This document shows, piece after piece, positions 41,823-51,049 of a stretch of 64,000 nt of DNA. The notes under the pieces were generated by a model. The model was not told the DNA's origin and did not search any database. It saw nothing but the letters and a program-made list of their open reading frames with translations. The DNA is from Flavobacterium turcicum (lineage in GTDB: Bacteria; Bacteroidota; Bacteroidia; Flavobacteriales; Flavobacteriaceae). The first letter of the stretch is position 1. Every line of letters starts with the position of its first letter. The position numbers and the translations under genes are program-made. The stretch is from contig NZ_JAAOBY010000005.1 of the NCBI RefSeq assembly GCF_011365745.1, positions 124,001 through 188,000 on the forward strand. Reading direction: 5' to 3'.

Positions 41823-44800
41823 TTAGTTTTTAACAAATTTTTTGTTAGTAAGTTGACCTTCATTTTCTATTTCTAAAATATATGTTCCTTGGCTAAGCTG
41901 TGCTACGTCAATTTCAGGTTGGGTTAACTTGCCTTTAGCTACCAATTGTCCTAAAATAGTATATATCTTATATTGGGTTTTCTCTGGTACCATACTTAAA
42001 TAGATAAAATCACTCACTGGATTTGGGTATAAAACTATACTACTGCTTTCTTTTGTAACCTTTACAGTATTCATTCGTTCTGTAGTCGTGCCTATGTTAA
42101 TAGTGTAATCTTCTACTTGACCGTACGTAAATACTTCACAGGATGTTGGTGTGGCGTTAAATTTCATAGACACTCGCATACGTGTTGCGCCCAAACGAGC
42201 AGTTGTTGGAATGGTTATGGTAGCACTTATTGGTGAGGCCGTTGTAGCAGCTCTACCAAGGATCCGCTCGCCTGCATCAATAAAATCTCCATCTCCATTA
42301 TAATCTATCCAAACTGCGTAACCTTCGTTGTACCTTGTGCTTGCCCAGACAGGTGAAATGCTTAGCGTGTATGCTGAGTTTCGGAGAACTGTTGTACTGA
42401 TATTGGTGTAGTTTTCATAGCCTGCGCTGCTTGTGCTTGAATTATTTATTGTGTTGAATGTTACTCTGCTTATGCGTTCGCGAGTGGTATTGTTTCCTTG
42501 CGAATTGCAATAGGTAACCGCTACCGCTGTTGTAGTTACACTTAAGTTGTTGCTGTTTGCAGACAGGTTTCCTGCGGCATCTTTGGCACGCACCGTAAAA
42601 GTGTAGTTTGTAGCAGCCATTAATCCAGTTACGGTGTAGGTTGTGCCTGTTACTGTGGCGCGTAGCACTCCGTTTTGATACACTTCGTAGGCTGTAACTT
42701 GGTTATTATCTGTTGCGGCAGTCCAAGACAAATTGGTGCTTGTAGCTGTAGTGCTACTAGTCAACAAGTCTTGTGGTGCAGTAGGAGCAGTGCTATCAAT
42801 AATTACATTTTGAGTAGTAGTACTACTATTGCCCTCTGCATCTGTAAAAGTCCAGGTAACTACTGTAGTACCTTGAGTTGTAATAGGGAAAGTAGTTGCA
42901 GTAGTTCCAGTTATTGTACTGCTACAATTGTCTGTTGCCGTGGGCGCTGTAGGTGTTACGGCTTGTTTGCTAGTTATTGCGGATAAAGTTGGTGCAACCG
43001 GAGCTAAAGCATCTTTAATCGTTACAACTGCGATGCAAGTAGATGTTTGGCCTTGATCATCAGTTACGGTCAAGGTTACATTTTGATTGGTATTTACTTG
43101 CGCACACGTAAATGTATTTGGTGATACACTTGTGCTTGTTATTGCAACATCATCTGTTGATCCGTTGTTAATATCGGCAGGTGTTACAGTCAAAGTTCCG
43201 CTGCTGTTCAAGAATAGTGTTGCATTTTTACAGTTAGCGATTGGGGCTGCTGATTTTTCGATGATTTTAATCACTTTAAAGTCGTCAACATAAAAGCCGT
43301 CAAATGTTGTGGTGTATCCATCGGTGTTGTTTGAGCTATCAGATCGCATGTAAAAACGGAAACGTGCAGCTGTTGCTCCTACCAAAAAACTATTATTGTT
43401 GGCATCAATTACTATTTCTTCCATTATCCATTTTCCCATTTGATCCCCGTCATAGACTACACCGCCAGCTCCGGCTGTATTTTGAAAATTGTTGGTAGAT
43501 GCTTTTGTTGCATGCGGATTGGTCTCTGTTGTTGAAGTAGATTTTGTATAATTTCCGCAGAGCGGTGTCCAATTGGTGCCGTTGGTTGATCCTTGTATTT
43601 GTACTAAATCGAAATTTCGTTCAAGATCCCATTTGGCATAGTACTGTATTAAAACTCTTGTGGCAGCTGTTAAATTTGAGGTTGTAGCTGTAGTTAAGGT
43701 TTTGTTGATATTGTTAGCATAGGCTACTGTAGACGCATCTGTGATTGATCTAGTGCCTGTAAAACCAGAAGATGCGTTGACCCATGTTCCTCCAGCTTGT
43801 GTCCAATTTGACAATAAGTTCGTGTCAGGATTGTCATTAAAAACAACAGCAGGTTGGTAATATTTTACAAAATTTGCATCGTAAAGCACGTAATCTCCAT
43901 TACTGAGTTTGACATTGTATTCTATTTTACTATTTGCTTTGATGTTTGGAGACAATTGCAAAGCTGCAGTAACATTTCGTTGTTCCAAAATAGACATATT
44001 ACTTAGTGTAGTAGGAGATGTTATCGAGGTGATATTTGATGAAATAGGAGTGATGGTTAGGGTATAAGTGGACGCTGTTTGCCCCAATCTTTCTACTCCA
44101 AGAGTAATGTTGCTATTAAGTGCACTGATGTTGCTTTGTGTTAGATCGTGTAATTTGGCATATTTTCCGGCGTAATAGGCAGCTATAAGATTCATGCGTA
44201 GCGCTCTTTTTGCAATGGCAGTAATGCTTAATGGGCTAGGCCAAAAACCACCTTCAGCAAGGCTACCATTTTCAGGAGATAAGGAAAGAGTGTTTTTGCC
44301 AGAACCTACTGACCCGGTACCATCATTCACGCCACCGGTCATCCAGTCACTTGCGTCGCCACTTGCTGCATACAAAATACCGGGTGCTGGACCATATACG
44401 TAACGGTTGTATTGCGTCATGTCATGGCTCAGTTTTGCAAATTCACGCTCTCGACCAGTTGGTACACCAGATTTTCCATTCACCGGATGCGGAACAAGGT
44501 TGCTGTAGGCGTGGTGATTTAAAGCTGTTTTAAAATTTTTGGTGAGTACAAAGTCACGCATCATTTGGGTCTCAGGTTCAGAGAAGGCAGCTGTACCACG
44601 GTATGTATTGTCACAAGCTACTGCAGATGATCCAACTAAGCCGTAATAATATCCATAATTTCTGTTAAGATCTACACCTCTTGTATTATTGGTACTAGCT
44701 GTTGTTCCAGCGTCACAAATTGTAGGTCTTAAGTTTTTACGTTGCATTCCACCGCCATTTGGGGCAATGGTTTCGTTCCAAGCTAGGCCATCTGGGTTTG

Positions 44801-45620
44801 CAACTGGGATGAAAAATAATTCGGTGTTGTCAACAATGCTTTTTATAAAGGGATCGGTGTTATAATTTTCAAGTAAATACCACATGTAATAGATGGTGTT
44901 CATCATACTGCTTACTTCTCTTGAGTGGGTCATTCCGGTGTATAAAACTTGAGGCTCAGCCTCAGTCGATGCAGGGTTATCCGAAATTTTTACATAATAA
45001 ATAGGTCGTCCTTGATGTGTAAGTTGATTTGTCGGTGATATATTGCTCTTGACAGAAATTAAGTTTGGATACAATTGTCTCATTTTATCTAACTCAGCAT
45101 TTACACCACTATTTGTTAAGCTTCCGCCAAACGTAGTTGGTATTTTAAAATTAGAAGGTGTTGTAAAATTGATTTCGCTGCAATCATTTTGTTGTCCAAT
45201 ATTTCCAATAATTACATTTTGTACGCTAAACGATTTGTTAGTTTGTGATTGGCGTTTTTCACGAGTTAAATTGAGTTGAGCTTGAGACATGTCTTTTTGA
45301 GCTCTTTCAGAATAATGTTTGGTTAAGTCAGTAACAACAGTTTTATATGAGATTCCTGCATCTTTTAACTTTTTTAGTTCATATGCTGAGAGTTCTAATT
45401 GCAGATAAGCTTTTGTATTGATAACGCCACAGTCCATATCGATACCCAAATCGACCATTTTTTGCTCCACATTAGTCTGCGTTTTAGGAATTTGTACGCG
45501 CTGGTGCAACTGCTGTTCTTGTTGACTTTTAGTATTTTCTGTTCTGGATTTTGGGGTTTGCGTGTGTCCAGTTGTAATAGCTCCCAATAAGAGTAAAAAA
45601 AGTAAAGTAGTTTTTTTCAT
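41823..45620 (-). CDS. T9SS-exported M14 zinc carboxypeptidase with FN3 and GEVED domains
   Basis: A 1265-aa secreted metallocarboxypeptidase. The start is MKKTTLLF (45620), which gives a clean signal peptide; the frame extends upstream without support. The M14 domain holds zinc ligands 'GMTHSRE' (H232, E235) and 'NHHAYSN', and the catalytic Glu in 'SLSPENGS'. It is followed by a jelly-roll region, an HYR-like repeat, a fibronectin type III domain ('TNLSWTAATDNNQVTAYEVY'), a GEVED-like domain ('WIDYNGDGDFIDAGERI') and a T9SS type A sorting domain ('LYPNPVSDFIYLS'). It removes C-terminal residues from peptides outside the cell; substrate preference is not known. Confidence 0.9.
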   Translation of the reverse strand: MKKTTLLFLLLLGAITTGHTQTPKSRTENTKSQQEQQLHQRVQIPKTQTNVEQKMVDLGIDMDCGVINTKAYLQLELSAYELKKLKDAGISYKTVVTDLTKHYSERAQKDMSQAQLNLTREKRQSQTNKSFSVQNVIIGNIGQQNDCSEINFTTPSNFKIPTTFGGSLTNSGVNAELDKMRQLYPNLISVKSNISPTNQLTHQGRPIYYVKISDNPASTEAEPQVLYTGMTHSREVSSMMNTIYYMWYLLENYNTDPFIKSIVDNTELFFIPVANPDGLAWNETIAPNGGGMQRKNLRPTICDAGTTASTNNTRGVDLNRNYGYYYGLVGSSAVACDNTYRGTAAFSEPETQMMRDFVLTKNFKTALNHHAYSNLVPHPVNGKSGVPTGREREFAKLSHDMTQYNRYVYGPAPGILYAASGDASDWMTGGVNDGTGSVGSGKNTLSLSPENGSLAEGGFWPSPLSITAIAKRALRMNLIAAYYAGKYAKLHDLTQSNISALNSNITLGVERLGQTASTYTLTITPISSNITSITSPTTLSNMSILEQRNVTAALQLSPNIKANSKIEYNVKLSNGDYVLYDANFVKYYQPAVVFNDNPDTNLLSNWTQAGGTWVNASSGFTGTRSITDASTVAYANNINKTLTTATTSNLTAATRVLIQYYAKWDLERNFDLVQIQGSTNGTNWTPLCGNYTKSTSTTETNPHATKASTNNFQNTAGAGGVVYDGDQMGKWIMEEIVIDANNNSFLVGATAARFRFYMRSDSSNNTDGYTTTFDGFYVDDFKVIKIIEKSAAPIANCKNATLFLNSSGTLTVTPADINNGSTDDVAITSTSVSPNTFTCAQVNTNQNVTLTVTDDQGQTSTCIAVVTIKDALAPVAPTLSAITSKQAVTPTAPTATDNCSSTITGTTATTFPITTQGTTVVTWTFTDAEGNSSTTTQNVIIDSTAPTAPQDLLTSSTTATSTNLSWTAATDNNQVTAYEVYQNGVLRATVTGTTYTVTGLMAATNYTFTVRAKDAAGNLSANSNNLSVTTTAVAVTYCNSQGNNTTRERISRVTFNTINNSSTSSAGYENYTNISTTVLRNSAYTLSISPVWASTRYNEGYAVWIDYNGDGDFIDAGERILGRAATTASPISATITIPTTARLGATRMRVSMKFNATPTSCEVFTYGQVEDYTINIGTTTERMNTVKVTKESSSIVLYPNPVSDFIYLSMVPEKTQYKIYTILGQLVAKGKLTQPEIDVAQLSQGTYILEIENEGQLTNKKFVKN

Positions 45621-45807
45621 AGTGATTTGGTTTGGTACGTAAATATATAAAAAAAAAGTGTGAATCTCAATTTTACACATCGATGAAAAGCATTAAAATC
45701 CGATAAAAAACACATTTATTGTAAAATGTTTTCTTTAAGTATTTGTCTTATAGCTATTTTACAAGCAGGTCACTTTGGAGTTGTTTTTAGCAAAAAGTGC
45801 AAGCATA

Positions 45808-45848
45808 AAAAAAGGATGTCTAATCAAGTTGATTAAACATCCTTTTTT
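45808..45848 (-). terminator. Terminator after the PID-type small protein
   Basis: A stem of about 20 bp, AAAAAAGGATGT..TAATCAA/TTGATTA..ACATCCTTTTTT with one mismatch. The minus-strand end is T-rich. It lies about 66 nt past the stop codon of the 73-aa gene. Confidence 0.8.
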
Positions 45849-45913
45849 AATATTAATTTTATTCCTCCTTACTAATACAGGGCTTTATTAAAGCTGTAGA
45901 ATAGATTAAAAAG

Positions 45914-46135
45914 CTATTGAATTGCTTTTTTATTTTTTCTAAAGTGATAAAAAGCAAACACTATTCCAGCCAACGCTAGTATTAGTAGCAAATTGTCAAT
46001 AGGTGCACTTGGAGTATCAGTTCCTTCTAAGTTTCCAGTGTCATTCTCATCTCCAGGAATTTGAGCTAATAAAGAGCAACAACCTATCAATGCAAAGTAA
46101 AATGTGTATATTAATTTGAATGTATATTTTTTCAT
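45914..46135 (-). CDS. Small exported protein with PID-type C-terminal sorting tail
   Basis: A 73-aa protein: signal peptide (about 1-25, ending LLAQ), a short acidic linker 'PGDENDTGNLEGTDTP', the motif SAPIDN, a hydrophobic helix (about 49-64), and a basic end (FRKNKKA). This tripartite tail (motif, helix, basic residues) is the pattern of C-terminal sorting signals, and I recall a Bacteroidota family named PID-CTERM with this arrangement. It lies 51 nt downstream of the 1538-aa M14 gene with no terminator between, so it is probably cotranscribed with it. Function is unknown; membrane retention of the tail is an inference. Confidence 0.75.
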   Translation of the reverse strand: MKKYTFKLIYTFYFALIGCCSLLAQIPGDENDTGNLEGTDTPSAPIDNLLLILALAGIVFAFYHFRKNKKAIQ

Positions 46136-46186
46136 TTTTTTATCTTTAGAACAAGCTGTTCCTATGAAACAGTTTGCAATTTATTT

Positions 46187-49100
46187 TTAATAGATTAACT
46201 TCTTGCTTACAGATTGGTTGTGCTCAGAAGTGATTTGAATTATTAAAGTTTGGTTGGCAGCCGTAAATCTTGCTAAACTAGTCGATGTATTGTTAATGCC
46301 ATTTTTTTCGAATAGCATTCGTCCGCGAATATCAAAAACTTTAATACTTTTAATTGCTGTTTTACTAGATTTAATGTTAATAACGCCGTTTTCGTTATAT
46401 ACGATAATGTCGTTCGCTGCTACGTTTTCAGGTAATCCTAATGTAGCATCTGTCTTATACACAATATTAAAACGATCATTAAATATACCAGCTGTAGCAG
46501 AGAAAGTATAGGCACTTTTCTTTAAATCGTGGGTTAGTCCAGTTACTTTGTCGTTAATATAGATGGCTTGGTCACCTAAAAACAATCCATCTACATGATC
46601 GATAGCAATTGAAAAATCTCCGGCAGCACTTGTCTTAAAGCTCAATGGTACGGTATCTGTATTTTCGAATGGAATGCCTCTTCCTTGAATTACAAATTCT
46701 TCATTGTTAATCAACGAGTTTAACGCAGTAGAATTATCATTAATATATCTTCCGTCAATAGTGGCGTCGATGCCAGTAGTTGCTTTTGGTAAATAAGCGA
46801 TCATCATCTGGTTTATGGCTGTATTTTCTTTATTCAAATTCAACCAGATACGGTGTGTTGATGAATTATTTGTTCTTAAAAATTGATCGTCATTATTTAA
46901 TAAGCGCATACCATTATTGAAAGTAATAGCACTTGTTGGGGATTTTACGATAAACCCTTGTCCCACTTGAATGATCCCATTTGGAATGATGCTACTAGCT
47001 CCTCCAGCATTAGCCGTTCCACCTGCGGTTGTATAAGTAGCGTATGAGGTCGTTGCTGAATTGTTGGTCTTTCTCCAAAAATATAGAGGTTCAGTTAAAT
47101 TGTTGGTACTGATAAAGGTGTTAGCATTTACCGTAGATGGGTAAGGGTTACCTATTGCATTAAAAGCATTTGCGCTAACTGATATTGTGTATGTACCGTT
47201 GTTTGGTACTCCTCTAAATTGCCCATCCCAAATGGTTGGAGTGGTAGGATGCGTGTTTGGCATTCGGATTAGATAAGCTTTTCCGGTAGAAAAAGGATTA
47301 GTCGATGCAATTGCATTATACAAATTTGTAGCAGGATTATAGGTATAAAAACGGTTACTTAAAGTAGCTGGCGAAAAGGCTTGTAATTGTTGGCTAGCAA
47401 CTGGCGAAGACCATAAAACATAATCTAAAAGCATCAAAGGACTTGTTTTTCTGTTTACAATGATATTACCAGTGTTTCCATTCGTGTTCTTACTTTGAAT
47501 TAAGTTAGCATTGTTTTCAAATGTAAGCGTTGCGCCGCTAGCTACAGTCACATTACCAAAAATATTAAGGTTGAATCCGCTTTTAACTAATACTACAGCT
47601 GTGTTATTAACCGTTAAATTACAAGCGGTAATATTTTCTGTAATCGTTAAATTGCCATTTATGATTGCGTTAGTTCCAGCTACAGGTATTCCAGCAGACC
47701 AGTTTGTTCCGTTCCATGTTGTAGAACCAATAGTTACAGTTTGATTGGCAGTTACTTGCTGGCCATTACCATCATTAAAAGTCCATGTTATTGCTGTTGT
47801 TTCTGTAATCGGGAACGTAGTTGTTGTAGTTCCTGTAATGGTTCCAGCGCAATTATCAGTTGTAGTAGGTGCAGTTGGTGTTACCGAACATTGACCGCTA
47901 ATAGACGCTAAGGTTGGTACTGCAGGTGCGATGGTATCGTCAATAGTCACGTTTTGTGTTTGATTGCTACTGTTACCATTTGCGTCTGTATAAGTCCAAG
48001 TTACTACTGTGGTCCCTTGGTTTGTTATTGGGAAGCTAGTTGTGGTAGTACCAGTTATTGTTCCAGAGCAGTTGTCTAGAGCAGTTGGAGCAGTAGGCGT
48101 CATTGAGCACTGAGCAGTTAAGGTTGTTAACGTGGTTACCGTTGGTACAGGATTAAGATTGTCAACAATAGTTACTGTTGTGGTGCAAGTCCTTGTTTGA
48201 CCGTCAGCATCAGTAACTGATAGTGTTACTGTTTGCGGAGTGCCAATATGAGTACAGTTGAAGGTGTTCGGTGATACAGTAATTGTTGTTATTGCTACAT
48301 CATCAGTTGAGTTATTATTGACTGCTGCAGGTAATAAAGTCGCATTACCGCTAGAGTCTAAACCTACAGTGGCAGTTTTGCAAATTGCAACTGGTGGTGC
48401 AGATGGAATTTTAACTACTTTGAAATCATCAAATACAAAGCCGTCAAATGTTGTCGAATAACCGTCTCGACGATTTGAATTGTCCGAATCAAACAAAAAT
48501 CTAAAACGTGCAGTACTACTATTGTGTAAAAAGCTATTTTCGGTTGGGCTGATATAAATTTCTTCCATTACCCATTTATCCATTGTGTCTGCTTCGTAAA
48601 CAGGCTGTCCATCAGGTTGATTATCTCTGTCAGTAGCTGTTTTACCAGTTGAAGTGTTTGTGCTTGCGGCACTATTGTAAGGAGTTGTACTCGGTGAAGC
48701 TCCTGGTTTAGTGTATTTACCATTCAGTGGCACCCAATTTGTACCATCTGTAGAGCCTTGCAATTGTACATAATCAAAATTTCGCTCTAAATCCCATTTT
48801 GCGTAAAACTGAACCACAGCAGCAGCTGCACCAGATAAGTTAACAGAATTCGTTAAACGTAATGTTTTGGATAAATTATTCGTGTAAGCGCCTGCTGGAG
48901 AATCTGTCAGGGCAGTTGTTCCTGAAAACGCATCGCTGGTTGTTCCCCATGACGAAGCTGGAGTGCTAGTCCATGCTGCTATGTTAGTTGCGTCCGGGTT
49001 GTTTGCAAAAATAACGGTTGGGTTGTAATTTTTAACAATAGTAGTTTCGTACATAACGTAGCCATCGTCATTGCTTAATGAAACCTTAAATTCTATCACC

Positions 49101-50803
49101 TCATTATCTTTGATATTTGGATCTAGTTCAAAAGCAGCAGTAAGTGTTCTTTGTGCTAGTTTGGTCCATCCTGTTTGAACTGGAGGAGATGTAATAGAAG
49201 TAATGTTGGCAGAAACCGGTGTCACCGTCAAAGTTAAGTTTCCTAGTGTTTGTCCCAAATATTCTAACCCGAATTTTAAGTCTCCGCTTGTAGTAGTGAT
49301 GTCAGAAGTATTCAGATCGTGTAATTGGGCAAATTTACCGCTGTAGTAGGCATTGACAAAATTCATGCGCATCGCTCTTTTGGCAATAGTTGGAATTAAA
49401 GATGGAGATGGCCAAAAATCTCCTTCGCCAGTAGCGGCGCCATTCTCTGGAGCTAATGCCAAAACTTGTTTTCCTGAGCCTGTAGAGCCGTTCACATCTG
49501 CTACACCACCAAGCAACCAGTCACTTAGGTCTCCGTTTGCAATGGTTAGGATATCTGGTGCTTCACCGTATATATATCTATTAAAACGAGTAAGATCTTG
49601 GCAGAATTTGGCGTATTCATTTTCTCTTCCTGATGATGGTGCTGCCGGATAGCCGTTATAAGCATGAGGGATATTATTTTGAAAAGCATGGTGATTAATT
49701 GCTGTTTTGAAATTTCTACTCAAGGCAAAAGCAGAAATTATTTTTGTTTCAGGTTCCGAGGCAGCGGCAATACCTCTGTAGGTTTGATCAGACTGTGTAG
49801 GAGACGATCCCCCAGCATATCTTGCATCACCTCCCCAGAAGTAATTGAAGTTTCTGTTCAAATCTACTCCGCGAGCGTTATTGTTTCCTGGATTAGCAGT
49901 GGGGTTCAAATTTTTTCTTTGTAATCCACCGCCGCTTGGCGCAATTTGCTCATTCCATTTCAATCCGTCAGGATTTACAACGGGTATAAAATACATTTGA
50001 TGATTGTCCACAAGGTTTTTAATGCCAGGGTCGGTACTGTAGTTTTCTAAAACGTACCACATATAGTACATTAAATTCATTAAACTACTTACCTCACGAG
50101 AGTGGGTCATTCCGGAATACATTGATTCTGGTTCGTTGGCTTCAACAACATCCGGATTATCTGAAATTCTTACAAAGTAGATGGTTTGTCCAGGCCAAGT
50201 TTGGTAAACTCCACCGTTGGTAAATGCATTACCATGAGTCTTTTGATTAGTAGGTGATGCATCTGTTTTTGCAGAAATTAAGTTAGGGTATTTGGTTCGC
50301 ATGAGATCTAACTGCTCTAATACTTGCGCATAGGTTAGACAGCCTGCCATACTTCCTAATTGAAAATTTTGTGGTGTTGCCCAATCAATTTCTGTGCTTC
50401 CTTCATATTGGATAAAGTTATTCACAGTGGTAGTTTTCGTACTCAATGACTTTTGCGAGTTTCTTGAAATGGTCTTGAGATTCTCAAGTTCCATTTTCGC
50501 TTTTGGGAGTTCTGTTAGGGTTAATTTTTCGTAATGTGCCTTTAAGTCATTTATGTTGACTTTGTACTTGATACTATTTGCATCTAGAGCGTTTAATTCT
50601 TGTGCATCTAGTTCAAGAGTTAAATTGTTATCTATAAAAACAGCACCACAACTTAAGTCAATTCCAATTTCTTTAATTTTAAGTAATTGTTTACTTGTTG
50701 GTTTGATTATTGTTATTCTTTTTGCTGGAGGGGTGCTTTGACCAAATGACATTTGGTTCAATAGCAATACTAATAATGTTAGTAGGAAGTAATTTTTCTT
50801 CAT
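46187..50803 (-). CDS. T9SS-exported M14 zinc carboxypeptidase with HYR repeats
   Basis: A 1538-aa secreted metallocarboxypeptidase. Signal peptide 1-21 (ending SFG/Q). The M14 domain has 'GMTHSRE' (H234, E237), 'NHHAFQNN' and 'LAPENGA' with the catalytic Glu. Next come a jelly-roll region, HYR-type repeats ('CSMTPTAPTALDNCSGTITG' and a following similar unit), and a C-terminal module with 'YVLWSSPVASQ', 'GNPYPSTVNA' and 'VGQGFIVKSP' shared with the two giant surface proteins. The last 70-80 residues form a T9SS-type sorting domain ('KVFDIRGRMLFEKNG', ending SKKLIY). It likely trims peptides outside the cell. Confidence 0.9.
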   Translation of the reverse strand: MKKNYFLLTLLVLLLNQMSFGQSTPPAKRITIIKPTSKQLLKIKEIGIDLSCGAVFIDNNLTLELDAQELNALDANSIKYKVNINDLKAHYEKLTLTELPKAKMELENLKTISRNSQKSLSTKTTTVNNFIQYEGSTEIDWATPQNFQLGSMAGCLTYAQVLEQLDLMRTKYPNLISAKTDASPTNQKTHGNAFTNGGVYQTWPGQTIYFVRISDNPDVVEANEPESMYSGMTHSREVSSLMNLMYYMWYVLENYSTDPGIKNLVDNHQMYFIPVVNPDGLKWNEQIAPSGGGLQRKNLNPTANPGNNNARGVDLNRNFNYFWGGDARYAGGSSPTQSDQTYRGIAAASEPETKIISAFALSRNFKTAINHHAFQNNIPHAYNGYPAAPSSGRENEYAKFCQDLTRFNRYIYGEAPDILTIANGDLSDWLLGGVADVNGSTGSGKQVLALAPENGAATGEGDFWPSPSLIPTIAKRAMRMNFVNAYYSGKFAQLHDLNTSDITTTSGDLKFGLEYLGQTLGNLTLTVTPVSANITSITSPPVQTGWTKLAQRTLTAAFELDPNIKDNEVIEFKVSLSNDDGYVMYETTIVKNYNPTVIFANNPDATNIAAWTSTPASSWGTTSDAFSGTTALTDSPAGAYTNNLSKTLRLTNSVNLSGAAAAVVQFYAKWDLERNFDYVQLQGSTDGTNWVPLNGKYTKPGASPSTTPYNSAASTNTSTGKTATDRDNQPDGQPVYEADTMDKWVMEEIYISPTENSFLHNSSTARFRFLFDSDNSNRRDGYSTTFDGFVFDDFKVVKIPSAPPVAICKTATVGLDSSGNATLLPAAVNNNSTDDVAITTITVSPNTFNCTHIGTPQTVTLSVTDADGQTRTCTTTVTIVDNLNPVPTVTTLTTLTAQCSMTPTAPTALDNCSGTITGTTTTSFPITNQGTTVVTWTYTDANGNSSNQTQNVTIDDTIAPAVPTLASISGQCSVTPTAPTTTDNCAGTITGTTTTTFPITETTAITWTFNDGNGQQVTANQTVTIGSTTWNGTNWSAGIPVAGTNAIINGNLTITENITACNLTVNNTAVVLVKSGFNLNIFGNVTVASGATLTFENNANLIQSKNTNGNTGNIIVNRKTSPLMLLDYVLWSSPVASQQLQAFSPATLSNRFYTYNPATNLYNAIASTNPFSTGKAYLIRMPNTHPTTPTIWDGQFRGVPNNGTYTISVSANAFNAIGNPYPSTVNANTFISTNNLTEPLYFWRKTNNSATTSYATYTTAGGTANAGGASSIIPNGIIQVGQGFIVKSPTSAITFNNGMRLLNNDDQFLRTNNSSTHRIWLNLNKENTAINQMMIAYLPKATTGIDATIDGRYINDNSTALNSLINNEEFVIQGRGIPFENTDTVPLSFKTSAAGDFSIAIDHVDGLFLGDQAIYINDKVTGLTHDLKKSAYTFSATAGIFNDRFNIVYKTDATLGLPENVAANDIIVYNENGVINIKSSKTAIKSIKVFDIRGRMLFEKNGINNTSTSLARFTAANQTLIIQITSEHNQSVSKKLIY

Positions 50804-50823
50804 AAAATTTGGATTTGGAGGTT

Positions 50824-50854
50824 CAAAAATATGTTAAAAAAATAGTAATTACAA
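50824..50854 (-). promoter_or_regulatory. Promoter of the 1538-aa M14 gene
   Basis: On the minus strand, TTG at -33 (complement of CAA 50852-50854), a 20-nt spacer and TATTTTTG at 50824-50831 match the Bacteroidota consensus. The transcription start would be near 50817, 14 nt before the ATG. Confidence 0.55.
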
Positions 50855-51049
50855 TCGATTTCGTTGAATTGTTAATTTTTAATTAAAATTTCACCTTTTT
50901 TGTTAATAATAGTATTCAATAGCTTTTTTCTCTTCAAGAAAAATCGGGTCGATTGATTTACGTATTGTTTGTGTATCTGGTTCTTATTCAGGCACAAAAA
51001 TGTGTTTTGCATTTATTTAATGCTTATTTTTACCTTATAAATTATTCTT

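Noticed and set aside
44229..44236. A GGGCTAGG match as a third repeat copy
   Set aside because: It is inside the M14 coding sequence with no other end motif nearby.
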